Positions 9,121-17,153 of a DNA stretch of 64,000 nucleotides are shown here, piece after piece. The stretch is from Acidimicrobiia bacterium. Lineage in GTDB: Bacteria; Actinomycetota; Acidimicrobiia; Spongiisociales; Spongiisociaceae. The notes under the pieces are model-generated. The model made no database searches, was not told the origin of the DNA, and worked only from the letters and a program-made list of their open reading frames with translations. The translations under genes and the position numbers were made by a program. The DNA is taken from NCBI GenBank assembly GCA_009841105.1, contig VXMM01000023.1, positions 1 to 64,000 on the forward strand, in the 5' to 3' direction. Each line of letters opens with the position of its first letter. Within the stretch, counting starts at the first letter, position 1.

Positions 9121-9722
9121 GCGAGGGACCGACCGAGACTACGGCTAGGAGGGATGCCGGGCCCTGGACCTGGCCCAACCTGATCTCGTTCCTGCGAGTA
9201 CTGGCTCTGCCCGTATTCCTTTGGGTACTGCTGGGTCTTGACCGCCCGCTCCTGGCCGCCGTGTTACTAGGGCTGATCTCGGTAACCGACCTGCTCGACG
9301 GCATGCTGGCCCGTCGCCTGGATCAGGTCTCCGAGATCGGCAAGATGCTCGATCCGGTAGCAGATCGCCTGGTGGTCCTCGCAGGTGTTGTGGGCGGAAT
9401 GGTGGCAGGTCTGGTCCCGTTGTGGCTGGGAGTGTCCCTGCTCGTAAGGGAGGCGATCATCGGACCCACCACCATCTACTACCTGGTACGGCGTAATGTC
9501 AGGGTGCCGGTCCGGCGGATGGGCAAGACCGCCACCGCCCTTATCTTCTTCGCAGTGCCCTTTTACTACCTGACCGCGACGACCTTCGTGCCCGTCTTCT
9601 GGGAGGTCTTGGCCACGGTCCTCGGCGCACTGGGCCTGGTCCTCTACCTCATCGTGACCTGGCGCTATCTCGGCGATCTCCGCAGTGCCACGGGTAGCCC
9701 CCTACCCAAAGGTTCTAGCTGA
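9117..9722 (+). CDS. CDP-alcohol phosphatidyltransferase (PgsA-like)
   Basis: 201-residue integral membrane enzyme that transfers a phosphatidyl group from CDP-diacylglycerol to an alcohol, most likely glycerol-3-phosphate. The full family signature is visible: Asp58-x2-Asp61-Gly62-x2-Ala65-Arg66-x8-Gly75-x3-Asp79-x3-Asp83, with several hydrophobic helices around it. The GTG at 9117 overlaps the stop of the ATPase gene (GTGA), and the protein starts MSEGPTE. In Mycobacterium tuberculosis pgsA2 (Rv1822) lies a few genes ahead of garA (Rv1827), matching this location. Exact acceptor specificity is not decided by sequence. Confidence 0.85.
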   Translation: MSEGPTETTARRDAGPWTWPNLISFLRVLALPVFLWVLLGLDRPLLAAVLLGLISVTDLLDGMLARRLDQVSEIGKMLDPVADRLVVLAGVVGGMVAGLVPLWLGVSLLVREAIIGPTTIYYLVRRNVRVPVRRMGKTATALIFFAVPFYYLTATTFVPVFWEVLATVLGALGLVLYLIVTWRYLGDLRSATGSPLPKGSS

Positions 9723-9816
9723 ACTTCAATAAAGAGGCACGCACGCCGAGTCGTTGCTCGACAATACCCACTTGATTGACCGACCGTAAACAGCTCGAAA
9801 GGAAGCGTCCCCGATC

Positions 9817-10290
9817 GTGGTTCCCGACAACTACACTCGCGGCATGGATGGCACGCACCAGGAGCCGGATGCGGCGGTCGGCCCTCAACCCGGCGCGGAT
9901 GCCACGTCTTCGGGGGATGTGACCGAGGTCCTCGATCTCTTTGATGAAGAGGGAAAACCCATCGGGCCGGGCCGGGCCGGATCTGAAGACGACGGACCTG
10001 CCTACAAACTGATAGTGCGTACCGGTCAGCAGGCCGGCCGTTCGTGGAGCGTGCTGCCCGGTGACACCCGGATCGGGCGCCATCCGTACAACGACATCCT
10101 TTTGGACCACATCACCGTGTCCCGAAGCCACTGCCTGCTGACGCTCGATGCGACCGGAATGACCCTCACCGACCTGGGATCCACCAATGGAACCTATGTG
10201 AACGGCCGGCTCGCGGAGAGCACCACCATCCTTCCCGGCGACGAGTTGATGATCGGGATGTTCCGGCTCCTGCTGGCTCGGGGACGATGA
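9817..10290 (+). CDS. FHA-domain signalling protein, GarA/OdhI-like
   Basis: About 157 residues. The C-terminal 95 form a forkhead-associated (phosphothreonine-binding) domain with the diagnostic GRHPYNDI, SRSHC and LGSTNGTYVNG motifs. The N-terminal tail is acidic with a conserved-looking DVTEVLDLF stretch. In GarA/OdhI a threonine in this tail is phosphorylated by PknB-type kinases and toggles inhibition of 2-oxoglutarate metabolism; whether this threonine does the same is inference. Starts at GTG 9817 after AAAGGA; ATG 9844 is an alternative. The stop overlaps the following MerR gene, the gene order around garA in Mycobacterium (Rv1827-Rv1828). Confidence 0.85.
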   Translation: MVPDNYTRGMDGTHQEPDAAVGPQPGADATSSGDVTEVLDLFDEEGKPIGPGRAGSEDDGPAYKLIVRTGQQAGRSWSVLPGDTRIGRHPYNDILLDHITVSRSHCLLTLDATGMTLTDLGSTNGTYVNGRLAESTTILPGDELMIGMFRLLLARGR

Positions 10291-10979
10291 CCGACTCGCC
10301 GACCCTCACCATCGGCCGCGTCCGGAAGTTACTCAACGACGAGTTTCCCGATGTGACCACCTCCAAGATCCGATTCCTGGAAACCAACGGTCTCATTCAC
10401 CCTGCTCGGTCGCCCTCCGGCTACCGGCATTTCCGCCAGTCCGATGTTGACCGGCTTCGCTTCATCCTCCGCCAGCAGCGCGACCACTTCCTTCCGCTCA
10501 AGGTCATCAAGTCACAGCTGAACCAGATCGAGAGAGGCGAGATACCGGGCAGCGGAGCGGACGCCGATGATCCGGGACCGGTCCCGGAGATCGCCGACGA
10601 GATAATCAACCTGAACGAACTGGCTCGACGGTCCGACCTGACACCCGTCCAGGCTCGCCACCTGGTCGATCACGGCCTTCTGACCCCGCGCAACGCCGAG
10701 GGCGCGCATCAGTTCACCACCAGCGACGTAGCTATCGCGCTCCAGTGTGCGGTCTTGCTCAGGGAGGGTCTCGAGCCCCGCCACATCCGCCAGATCCGCC
10801 TGGCCGCATCCCGTCAGGCCGAACTGCTCGACAGGCTTACCCTCGCCATGCGCCTGAGCCCGAGTCCGGCGAGCCGGCGCCAAGCCGCCAGGACGCTGAG
10901 CCGGGGAGCCGAGGCGATCCGGTTGCTATCCCAGTCCTTCCTCATGGCGGACGTGAAGGCGCTCCTCAGCGAGGACTGA
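10287..10979 (+). CDS. MerR-family transcriptional regulator (Rv1828-like)
   Basis: 230 residues. The N-terminal winged-helix DNA-binding domain carries the MerR pattern (TIGRVRKLL, then TTSKIRFLETNGLI and SGYRHFRQSDVDRLRFI). A helical dimerisation region follows, then a second MerR-like segment (LTPVQARHLVDHGLL). It has no visible metal-binding cysteines, so it is not a classical metal sensor. Coupled to the FHA gene by an ATGA overlap. The Mycobacterium homologue next to garA has the same position; its regulon here is unknown. Confidence 0.85.
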   Translation: MTDSPTLTIGRVRKLLNDEFPDVTTSKIRFLETNGLIHPARSPSGYRHFRQSDVDRLRFILRQQRDHFLPLKVIKSQLNQIERGEIPGSGADADDPGPVPEIADEIINLNELARRSDLTPVQARHLVDHGLLTPRNAEGAHQFTTSDVAIALQCAVLLREGLEPRHIRQIRLAASRQAELLDRLTLAMRLSPSPASRRQAARTLSRGAEAIRLLSQSFLMADVKALLSED

Positions 10980-10986
10980 CCCCCAC

Positions 10987-12150
10987 GTGCGAGAGGTCCG
11001 GGCAGGTGCCCTGCTCACGGCAACCTCGCTGCTGGTCCTGCTCATCGCGGGCCTGCCGGGCCTGGCCCACCCCTCATCCGGTCTGGGGCTGATCGCGCCG
11101 GATCATCCGGAGGTCACGGCCGAGGCGTGGATCGTCTACGACCAAGCGTACGGCAAGGTGCTGGCCGAAGTGGACCCCGACTCGCGCCGGTCGGTCGCTT
11201 CGGTTACCAAGATCCTGACCGCTCTGGTGGTGCTCCAGAACGTAGGGACTGATGACCTCGTCGCCATCACCGATACGGCCGCCTCGGTCGGCGAGTCAGA
11301 GATCGGACTGGTGACGGGAGAAGCCGCCTGGACGGTCGAAGAACTCCTGGCGGCCCTGATTCTCCGGAGCGCCAACGACGCGGCAGTGGCACTGGCGGAG
11401 CATGTGGGTGGGTCAGTTGCGGGGTTCGCGGAGATGATGAACCGGGAGGCGACCCGGCTCGGCCTCACCGACTCCAACTTCGTCAACCCGCACGGCCTCG
11501 ATCACTCCGACCACTACAGCTCGGCCCGCGACATTCTCCGCATCTCCATCGCAGCCATGGCGAACCCGGCGTTCGCCAGGATCGCCGCCACCCGGAGCTT
11601 CAGCCTCCCGCCCACTCCCGAAGGGGAATCGCGGGTGGCCGTCAACCGCAACGACCTGCTCGCCACCTATCCGGGCACGCTAGGCATCAAGACCGGCTAT
11701 ACCGGCCGCGCCCTCCAGACACTCTCCGCGGTAGCCGAGCGGGATCGACGCCGGATCCACGTGGTGGTGTTGGGGTCCCAGGACCACTTCGCCGACGTGG
11801 CACTGTTGTTCGACTACGCATTCGGCAGCTTCGGACCGTTGACCCTGGTCCCGGTCACATCCGAGCAGCGACGCCCGCTCGCCGGCAGCGTCGCCGCGCA
11901 GCCTGGCACCGACTTCGAAGTGTTTCCGGACCGAGCAGAGGAGCCTCCGCCGGACCCGGAGGAAGCGGTGGTAGTCGACGCACCGGAGACGGAAGCCGGG
12001 ACGGTTGCCGTCGATCCGGATGCTGAAGCTGCCGCCCCTCCGGTGACCCAGCGCGTTGAACGTCAAGTAGAACTTCCGGGTATCCGCGACGCGCTGACCT
12101 GGGTGTCGAGGTATTGGCAAGGACTGAGAGCAGGGAATGATCGCGGCTGA
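10987..12150 (+). CDS. D-alanyl-D-alanine carboxypeptidase (S11 family, DacA-like)
   Basis: 387-residue exported peptidoglycan enzyme that trims the terminal D-Ala of the stem pentapeptide. A signal peptide/anchor occupies about residues 8-28. The penicillin-binding motifs are all present: Ser72-Val-Thr-Lys75 (SxxK), SAN (SxN) in LRSANDAAVAL, and KTG in IKTGYTGRA. The C-terminal 100 residues are acidic and Pro/Ala-rich, with no recognised domain. It starts at GTG 10987, seven bases after the MerR stop, so it is probably in the same operon. Its end overlaps the phosphoribosyltransferase start by 14 bases. Confidence 0.9.
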   Translation: MREVRAGALLTATSLLVLLIAGLPGLAHPSSGLGLIAPDHPEVTAEAWIVYDQAYGKVLAEVDPDSRRSVASVTKILTALVVLQNVGTDDLVAITDTAASVGESEIGLVTGEAAWTVEELLAALILRSANDAAVALAEHVGGSVAGFAEMMNREATRLGLTDSNFVNPHGLDHSDHYSSARDILRISIAAMANPAFARIAATRSFSLPPTPEGESRVAVNRNDLLATYPGTLGIKTGYTGRALQTLSAVAERDRRRIHVVVLGSQDHFADVALLFDYAFGSFGPLTLVPVTSEQRRPLAGSVAAQPGTDFEVFPDRAEEPPPDPEEAVVVDAPETEAGTVAVDPDAEAAAPPVTQRVERQVELPGIRDALTWVSRYWQGLRAGNDRG

Positions 12151-12715
12151 GGCAATAAGCGAAACCGAAATCGCCGAGCGCAGTGCCGAACTGGGAGAGC
12201 GAATCGCCCACGACTATCGGGGGTTGCGCCCGGTGCTGGTGTGCGTGCTGTCCGGGTCCCTCGTATTCCTGGCCGACCTGATCCGCCGGATCCCCATCGA
12301 ATGCGAGGCCGACTTTCTCGGGCTGACCAAGTTCGGTGAGGGCGGACGGGTCCGCGTAGCCATGGACACCGCCACCAACCTCTCCTCCCGTCACGTGCTC
12401 ATCGTGGAGGACATCGTGGACACCGGCCTCACGCTGCGGCTGCTCCGCCAGATGATGCAGGAGCGCAACTGCGCCAGCCTCCAGACGGTCTCGCTGCTGG
12501 ATCGGACCACCCGGCGCATCGTCGACGTACCCATCGAGTATCGAGGCTTCGAGGTGGGGGATGAGTTTCTGGTCGGGTACGGTCTCGATTGGAAGGGCGC
12601 CTTCCGCAACCTACGATCGTTGTGGGCCATCCTGGATTTCGCTTCCTTCGCGGCCGACCCATCCGCCCTGTTGCCCATTGCAGATCCGGCGCGTGGTGAT
12701 AGGCTCGGGCTATGA
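12137..12715 (+). CDS. hpt: Hypoxanthine phosphoribosyltransferase
   Basis: 192 residues. Type I phosphoribosyltransferase of purine salvage, converting hypoxanthine or guanine plus PRPP to IMP or GMP. The PRPP-binding motif is clear (VLIVEDIVDTGLTL), preceded by the flexible-loop region and followed by the base-binding VGYGLDW segment diagnostic of hypoxanthine-type enzymes. It starts at ATG 12137 inside the end of the carboxypeptidase gene. The stop overlaps the DUF151 start (ATGA). Guanine preference is not distinguishable. Confidence 0.92.
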   Translation: MIAAEAISETEIAERSAELGERIAHDYRGLRPVLVCVLSGSLVFLADLIRRIPIECEADFLGLTKFGEGGRVRVAMDTATNLSSRHVLIVEDIVDTGLTLRLLRQMMQERNCASLQTVSLLDRTTRRIVDVPIEYRGFEVGDEFLVGYGLDWKGAFRNLRSLWAILDFASFAADPSALLPIADPARGDRLGL

Positions 12716-13203
12716 GCGAGTCGGTTCCCATGGATCTGATCGGGGTCAGGATCGAATACCCGACCAACCAGCCGATCGTCCTGCTGCGCGAGTCGCACGG
12801 TAAGCGTTTTCTCGCCATCTGGATCGGCGCCATGGAAGCCACCGCCATCGCCTATGCCCTCGAGGGCGTCAACACACCCCGTCCGTTCACCCACGACCTG
12901 CTCCGGATAACGACCGAAGTGTTGGGCGGGCAGGTGACGCGGGTGACGGTGACCGAACTGCGGGACAGCGTCTACTACGCGGACCTGGTCCTCTCGCGGG
13001 ACGGTGAGGAGATCCATGTCAGCTCCCGCCCTTCCGACGCCATCGCGCTGGCCGCCCGGACCGGGGCGCCGGTATTCGCAACACCGGAGGTCCTCGACGA
13101 CGCCGGCATCGAGATCAAGGACGATCAGCAGGAGGCCGAGGTTGAGGCTTTCCGGGAGTTTCTCGAAGATCTGTCGCCCGAGGACTTCAGGAGCGGCGCC
13201 TAG
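12712..13203 (+). CDS. Bifunctional nuclease family protein (DUF151)
   Basis: 163 residues with the DUF151/BFN fold. The family pattern is visible in LLRESHGKRFLAIWIG, the RPFTHDLL stretch and SSRPSDAIALAARTGAPVF. Plant members have DNase/RNase activity; bacterial members such as Rv1829 are uncharacterised. Position between the FHA/MerR pair and a second MerR gene matches Rv1827-Rv1830 of M. tuberculosis, apart from the carboxypeptidase and hpt genes inserted here. ATGA overlap with hpt. Confidence 0.88.
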   Translation: MSESVPMDLIGVRIEYPTNQPIVLLRESHGKRFLAIWIGAMEATAIAYALEGVNTPRPFTHDLLRITTEVLGGQVTRVTVTELRDSVYYADLVLSRDGEEIHVSSRPSDAIALAARTGAPVFATPEVLDDAGIEIKDDQQEAEVEAFREFLEDLSPEDFRSGA

Positions 13204-13300
13204 GCCGTCCTGAATCCGGGAAGTCCCCGCGCCCGCTCCGCGGCATCCCTCGGAAACCGTTGGAACGCGCCGCTCGATGGTCTATCGTACGGCTCGCAAA

Positions 13301-13314
13301 CAGGTAATTACCTG
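13301..13314. promoter_or_regulatory. Perfect 14-bp palindrome, candidate MerR operator
   Basis: CAGGTAATTACCTG is a perfect palindrome in an otherwise GC-rich intergenic region ahead of the second MerR gene. A good -10 candidate, TGTAAT (13317-13322), starts three bases after it, and a weak -35 (TCGCAA, 13294-13299) lies just before it. The palindrome therefore fills the promoter spacer, where MerR-family regulators bind. Autoregulation by the MerR protein encoded just downstream is inferred from this geometry. Confidence 0.6.
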
Positions 13315-13376
13315 GCTGTAATGACCGGGTGATAGCGGGTTGGCGTCGACCCACCGCGGAGGGGAGTCCCGTTCCG

Positions 13377-13904
13377 ATGGACCGAGAGATCAACACCGAG
13401 AACCCAACTGCCGGGTTGGAGGGCTACCGGGCGCCCCATGTGTGCAAGCTGGTCGGCATCACCTATCGCCAACTCGACTACTGGGCTCGCACCAACCTGC
13501 TGCAGCCTTCGTTGAAAGCAGCGCAGGGATCGGGGACCCAGCGGCTCTACTCCTTCTCCGACCTCGTCCAGCTACGGGTGATCAAGGGTCTCCTGGACGC
13601 CGGCCTTCACCTCAACAGGATCCGCCAGGCGGTCGAGTGGCTACGCGAGCAGGAGATCGACCAGCCCCTCTCCGAAGCCAATCTCGTGAGCGACGGCACC
13701 ACCATCCTGACCAGTTTCGACCGTGAAGGAACCCAGGAGTACCTGATGGACGCTCTCCAGCGCGGTCAGGGGGTGTTCGCCATCGCCGTGGGGCGGATTC
13801 ACCGTGACCTCCAAGGTGAACTGCTGGACTTCGCCCCGAAAGCGGTCCAGGCTGAGCTCCCTTTAGCTGAACTCCAATCGGGGCCCGAGGCGGCCACCAG
13901 CTGA
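13377..13904 (+). CDS. MerR-family transcriptional regulator (Rv1830-like)
   Basis: 175 residues. The DNA-binding half has YRAPHVCKLVGITYRQLDYWART, then QRLYSFSDLVQLRVIKGLLDAG, the MerR helix-turn-helix and wing. The C-terminal half is a short helical and beta segment without cysteine ligands. The ATG at 13377 is chosen over a GTG at 13329 because a strong GGAGGGGAG lies at 13358-13366, 10 bases ahead. A 14-bp palindrome overlaps its probable promoter. The position after DUF151 matches Rv1830. Confidence 0.85.
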   Translation: MDREINTENPTAGLEGYRAPHVCKLVGITYRQLDYWARTNLLQPSLKAAQGSGTQRLYSFSDLVQLRVIKGLLDAGLHLNRIRQAVEWLREQEIDQPLSEANLVSDGTTILTSFDREGTQEYLMDALQRGQGVFAIAVGRIHRDLQGELLDFAPKAVQAELPLAELQSGPEAATS

Positions 13905-13969
13905 CTCCCTCCGGCCTGAGTTCGGTAACACCTTCCCCCGATAGCGTCGTCTTCGCCCACCACAGCGAG

Positions 13970-14353
13970 TTGCAGTTCGCCCGGCTCCTCGACTTCTACC
14001 GCGTGCGCTGGGAGTACGAACCCCGGTCGTTCCCGATCCAATGGGACGATGAGGGCCGGCCCGTCAAGAGCCTCACCCCCGACTTCTACCTGCCGGACGA
14101 GGACGTCTTCGTGGAGATCACCACCATGAAACAGAGCCTGGTGACCAAGAAGAAGCGCAAGGTGCGCCTGTTCCGGGCCCGATATCCCGACGTGGACATC
14201 AGGTTGCTGTACCGGCGCGACTATCTGCACCTCGTCTACAAGTACGGCCTGGACTCGGTGCCACCAACCGGCTCAACGCTGGTCCCGACCCGTCACACCG
14301 GGCCGCCGCTCGTGATCCGGCTGACCGACCGGGCGCGGAGCACGAGCGGGTAG
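13970..14353 (+). CDS. Small PD-(D/E)xK-like conserved protein, function unknown
   Basis: At least 127 residues. The sequence resembles the core of the PD-(D/E)xK nuclease fold: a basic-aromatic helix (FARLLDFYRVRWEYEP), then Pro37-Asp38 in LTPDFYLP, then Glu49-Ile-Thr51 where active nucleases usually have E-x-K, followed by a Lys-rich helix (TKKKRK). Binding without cleavage is therefore possible. TTG 13970 is the only ATG/GTG/TTG start in this frame after the upstream stop at 13868. Protein-like sequence (SVVFAHHSELQ) continues upstream of it, so the true start may be a CTG at 13901 or 13916. No specific function is assigned. Confidence 0.6.
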   Translation: MQFARLLDFYRVRWEYEPRSFPIQWDDEGRPVKSLTPDFYLPDEDVFVEITTMKQSLVTKKKRKVRLFRARYPDVDIRLLYRRDYLHLVYKYGLDSVPPTGSTLVPTRHTGPPLVIRLTDRARSTSG

Positions 14354-14417
14354 GGACCCTAGACTGCGGCTACTTCGTAGCCACGGACCACTCCGGCCCC
14401 AACCCAGGGTTCATCGA

Positions 14418-15248
14418 ATGAACGCCCCTCCCGCGACCAGCATGGAAATCGTTACCACCCGCGCCGGCGTCACAGAGTTGCGCCGCCGGTGGGAGGCCGC
14501 GGACCCATGGGCCTCCCTCCTGATCGTCCATGGCCTGGCGGAGCATTCGGGGCGTTACCAGGACGTAGGCCCCCGGCTGGCGGCCGCCGGTATCGACACC
14601 CACGCTTTCGATCTGATCGGATTCGGAGCGTCGGGAGGGACCCGGGCCGACATTGCGCACTGGCGCACCTACCTCTTCCAGTTGTCGGACAACCTGGCCG
14701 GGTTGCTGGACCGGCGCCTCCCGGGAGTGGTACTGGGGCACTCCGTCGGCGGCCTGATCACCATCGACTATGCCATGTCGCGCCACCGCCAACCCGACCT
14801 GGTAGTGCTCAACGCGCCGGCCGTCGACGCCGTCGTGCCGGCTTGGAAACGGAAGGCCTCCACGAGCCTGGCCGGACTGGTCCCCACCCTGACCCTCGCC
14901 AACCCGATCGATCCCTACCAGGTGTTCAGTGACCCCGCCCTCGCAGCCGGCTACATCGCCGACCCGCTGGTGGTGCCCCGCACCACGGTCCGGCTGGGCG
15001 CCCATCTCCTCGCCACGATGGACCGCGTCAACGCATCCATCGACCACTTCACGGCCCCCTGCCTGGTAACGCACGGCGAGGACGACACCCTCGTGCCACC
15101 GGCGACGAGCCTTGCGCTGGCGCGTCTCCCGAACGTCCGGCGCCGGCTGTACCCGGGCGCCCGGCACGCCTCCCTGCAGGAGCCGGCAGGCGAGATGATC
15201 GTCGATGACATCGTTACATGGATCCGGACCATGACCGGGAACGGCTAG
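14418..15248 (+). CDS. Alpha/beta hydrolase, monoacylglycerol-lipase-like
   Basis: 276-residue serine hydrolase. It has the oxyanion region LIVHGLAEHSGRY, characteristic of monoacylglycerol/lysophospholipase types, the nucleophile elbow GHSVGG, an acid residue in HGEDDTLVPP and the histidine in GARHASLQEP, so the triad is complete. There is no signal peptide, so it is probably cytosolic. It stands between the MerR block and an exporter on the same strand with 64-base and 17-base gaps. The substrate, probably an ester of a short or medium acyl chain, is not determinable. Confidence 0.85.
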   Translation: MNAPPATSMEIVTTRAGVTELRRRWEAADPWASLLIVHGLAEHSGRYQDVGPRLAAAGIDTHAFDLIGFGASGGTRADIAHWRTYLFQLSDNLAGLLDRRLPGVVLGHSVGGLITIDYAMSRHRQPDLVVLNAPAVDAVVPAWKRKASTSLAGLVPTLTLANPIDPYQVFSDPALAAGYIADPLVVPRTTVRLGAHLLATMDRVNASIDHFTAPCLVTHGEDDTLVPPATSLALARLPNVRRRLYPGARHASLQEPAGEMIVDDIVTWIRTMTGNG

Positions 15249-15265
15249 TGGTCCCTTAGATCAGC

Positions 15266-16255
15266 ATGATGATCCGTACCGCGACCCTGCTGCCTGGCCG
15301 CGCCAGAGGAATCCTGCTGGTGTCCGCCGCCGGGATCCTCTGGAGCACCCTCGGCCTCGGGGTGAGGATCATGGACACCGTCACCCCCTGGGAGATTCTG
15401 TTCTACCGGGCCGTCGCGCAGGTGATGGTGGTCGGCGCGTGGGTGGCGATGCGCCGCGGCCGGGGGTTCAGCCGCTCGTTCGCAGACATCGGCGCCGATG
15501 GATTCATAGCCGGCGCCTCCATCTCCATGGCATCCATCGCGTTCGTGTACGCGATCAGCCTCACCACGGTGGCGGAGGTGGTGTTCATCTTCAGCATGGC
15601 GCCGGTCCTGGCCGGGCTGCTGGGATGGGCGCTGCTCAGGGAACCCATCACCCGGATCACCTGGCTGGCAATGGGGATAGTGCTGGCGGGGATCGCCGTG
15701 ATGAACGGCCCCATCGGCTCGGCGGGGCTCTCGACGGGAACCATCCTGGCCCTGCTGTCGGCGCTGGGTTTCGCCTCGTTCACCGTGCTGCAACGTCGCC
15801 GCCGGCATGTCGACATGTTGCCGTCTGTTGCAGTGTCCGGCCTCATGACGATGGCGGCCACGGGATGGCTGATCGGCGGCGGCGTCCCCAGTAGCCGCGA
15901 CCTGGTGGTCGCCTTCTGGCTGGGTGGAGTCGCGCTGGCCGGCGGGCTGGGGCTGTACACGGCCGGAGCGCGATTCGTGAGACCGGCCGAGTCGGTGCTC
16001 ATCTCTATGATCGAGGTCGTCCTGGCACCGCTCTGGGTGTGGTGGCTCTTCGACGAGACGGCCAGCCTCGGGATCCTGGCGGGGGGCGCCATCGTGCTCG
16101 CCGGCGTACTGACCCAGGCGCTGGGCCGAGATCCGGACTCCCCAGGGCGCCGGCGAGGGCAACGGCTCCCGCCACCGGACGCCCGGCGGCGAGCTACCCG
16201 GCGGCGCCGGATTCGGCGGCGTCCGGAGGCGGCTGCATCTCCTCCACCGCAGTAG
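15266..16255 (+). CDS. EamA/DMT-family transporter
   Basis: 329 residues with about ten hydrophobic helices in two EamA repeats (the first starting GILLVSAAGILWSTLG, the second near TILALLSALGFASF), typical of drug/metabolite exporters. The last 35 or so residues are an odd Arg/Pro-rich tail (for example RRRATRRRRIRR) that overlaps, antisense, the end of the next gene. The functional protein probably ends before this tail. Start at the first of two ATGs (15266). Substrate unknown. Confidence 0.85.
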   Translation: MMIRTATLLPGRARGILLVSAAGILWSTLGLGVRIMDTVTPWEILFYRAVAQVMVVGAWVAMRRGRGFSRSFADIGADGFIAGASISMASIAFVYAISLTTVAEVVFIFSMAPVLAGLLGWALLREPITRITWLAMGIVLAGIAVMNGPIGSAGLSTGTILALLSALGFASFTVLQRRRRHVDMLPSVAVSGLMTMAATGWLIGGGVPSSRDLVVAFWLGGVALAGGLGLYTAGARFVRPAESVLISMIEVVLAPLWVWWLFDETASLGILAGGAIVLAGVLTQALGRDPDSPGRRRGQRLPPPDARRRATRRRRIRRRPEAAASPPPQ

Positions 16256-17105
16256 CCACCTGGCCTGCCAGAAGACCGAACTCGAAGGCGGCCGTCTCGA
16301 ATGCCAGCAGGCCGGCGCGACGGGTCTCTCCGGTATCCGTCGACTCCAAGCCCTCTTGCATGGTCTCGGCCGCAGAGATGAAGGTGGCCAGGGAGCCCGC
16401 CAAACCCTGGTGCAGCCGGGTGCTGATCCCCTGCGGTGGGGTTGCCCTGGCCAGCCGGGCAGGAAGGACGCTCACCCGGGAAACGAGGGCGTTCATCTGC
16501 GCGACGGCAGCGTCGTATTCGAGGCTGCCGCTGTCCCAGCTGTCGTTTATCTGCCTCCCGGTATCCATCGCCTCCGCCACGTCCAGCGCCAGCAGCGAGA
16601 TCTCACCTGCATAGAACTCCAGAGCCGCCACGTCGCTCTGGACGGCGGTGGTCTCGACGGTGGGCTCCGGTCCCTCCGTGGACGAGTCACGGCTGGTAAG
16701 GGTTCGAAGCCCTAGCACCAGCCCGGCCACCACCGCCAGGATCAGGGCCATCCGTCGCACGGAGCCCGGGCCGGACATGAACCGTCCCATCTGGGCGCCC
16801 CGGTCCGGCGCCGGGCGGCCGGTCCGGCGCCGGACGGTCCGGGCGGAGGGTTCCGGCGGTGCTATCCGGTGGCCGCACCACTGGCAGATGGAGGTATCCG
16901 GCGTCCACTGCTGACCGCACTGGGGACAGAAGCGCGGTTCGCCAGGCCGGGCGCCCGTCACAGCCCGCGGTTCGCCGGAGTCCGACCGGGGGGTGACCAT
17001 CGCGTCGGTTACCGGTACCTGCTCGGCGCGGCGGACCCCCGACCAGCGAGACTCTTCCGGACGGGGGCTGCCCTCCGGCGGCTTCCGATCGTCCGACCCG
17101 GTCAC
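16194..17105 (-). CDS. Zinc-ribbon single-pass membrane protein, function unknown
   Basis: 303 residues. Four cysteines, Cys60, Cys63, Cys74 and Cys77 (CPQC and CQWC), form a zinc ribbon, followed by a basic linker, one membrane helix (about 119-134) and an extracytoplasmic alpha-helical region of about 165 residues with no recognised domain. GTG 17105 is chosen because GGAGG (17115-17119) lies nine bases ahead; a GTG at 17114 would abut it. Divergent from mshD across 48 bases and convergent with the EamA transporter, whose coding end it overlaps by 62 bases. No function is claimed. Confidence 0.7.
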   Translation of the reverse strand: MTGSDDRKPPEGSPRPEESRWSGVRRAEQVPVTDAMVTPRSDSGEPRAVTGARPGEPRFCPQCGQQWTPDTSICQWCGHRIAPPEPSARTVRRRTGRPAPDRGAQMGRFMSGPGSVRRMALILAVVAGLVLGLRTLTSRDSSTEGPEPTVETTAVQSDVAALEFYAGEISLLALDVAEAMDTGRQINDSWDSGSLEYDAAVAQMNALVSRVSVLPARLARATPPQGISTRLHQGLAGSLATFISAAETMQEGLESTDTGETRRAGLLAFETAAFEFGLLAGQVATAVEEMQPPPDAAESGAAG

Positions 17106-17153
17106 AGCGCTCACCCTCCGACGACTACTAGCACGGAGGATAGTTGTACCCTC

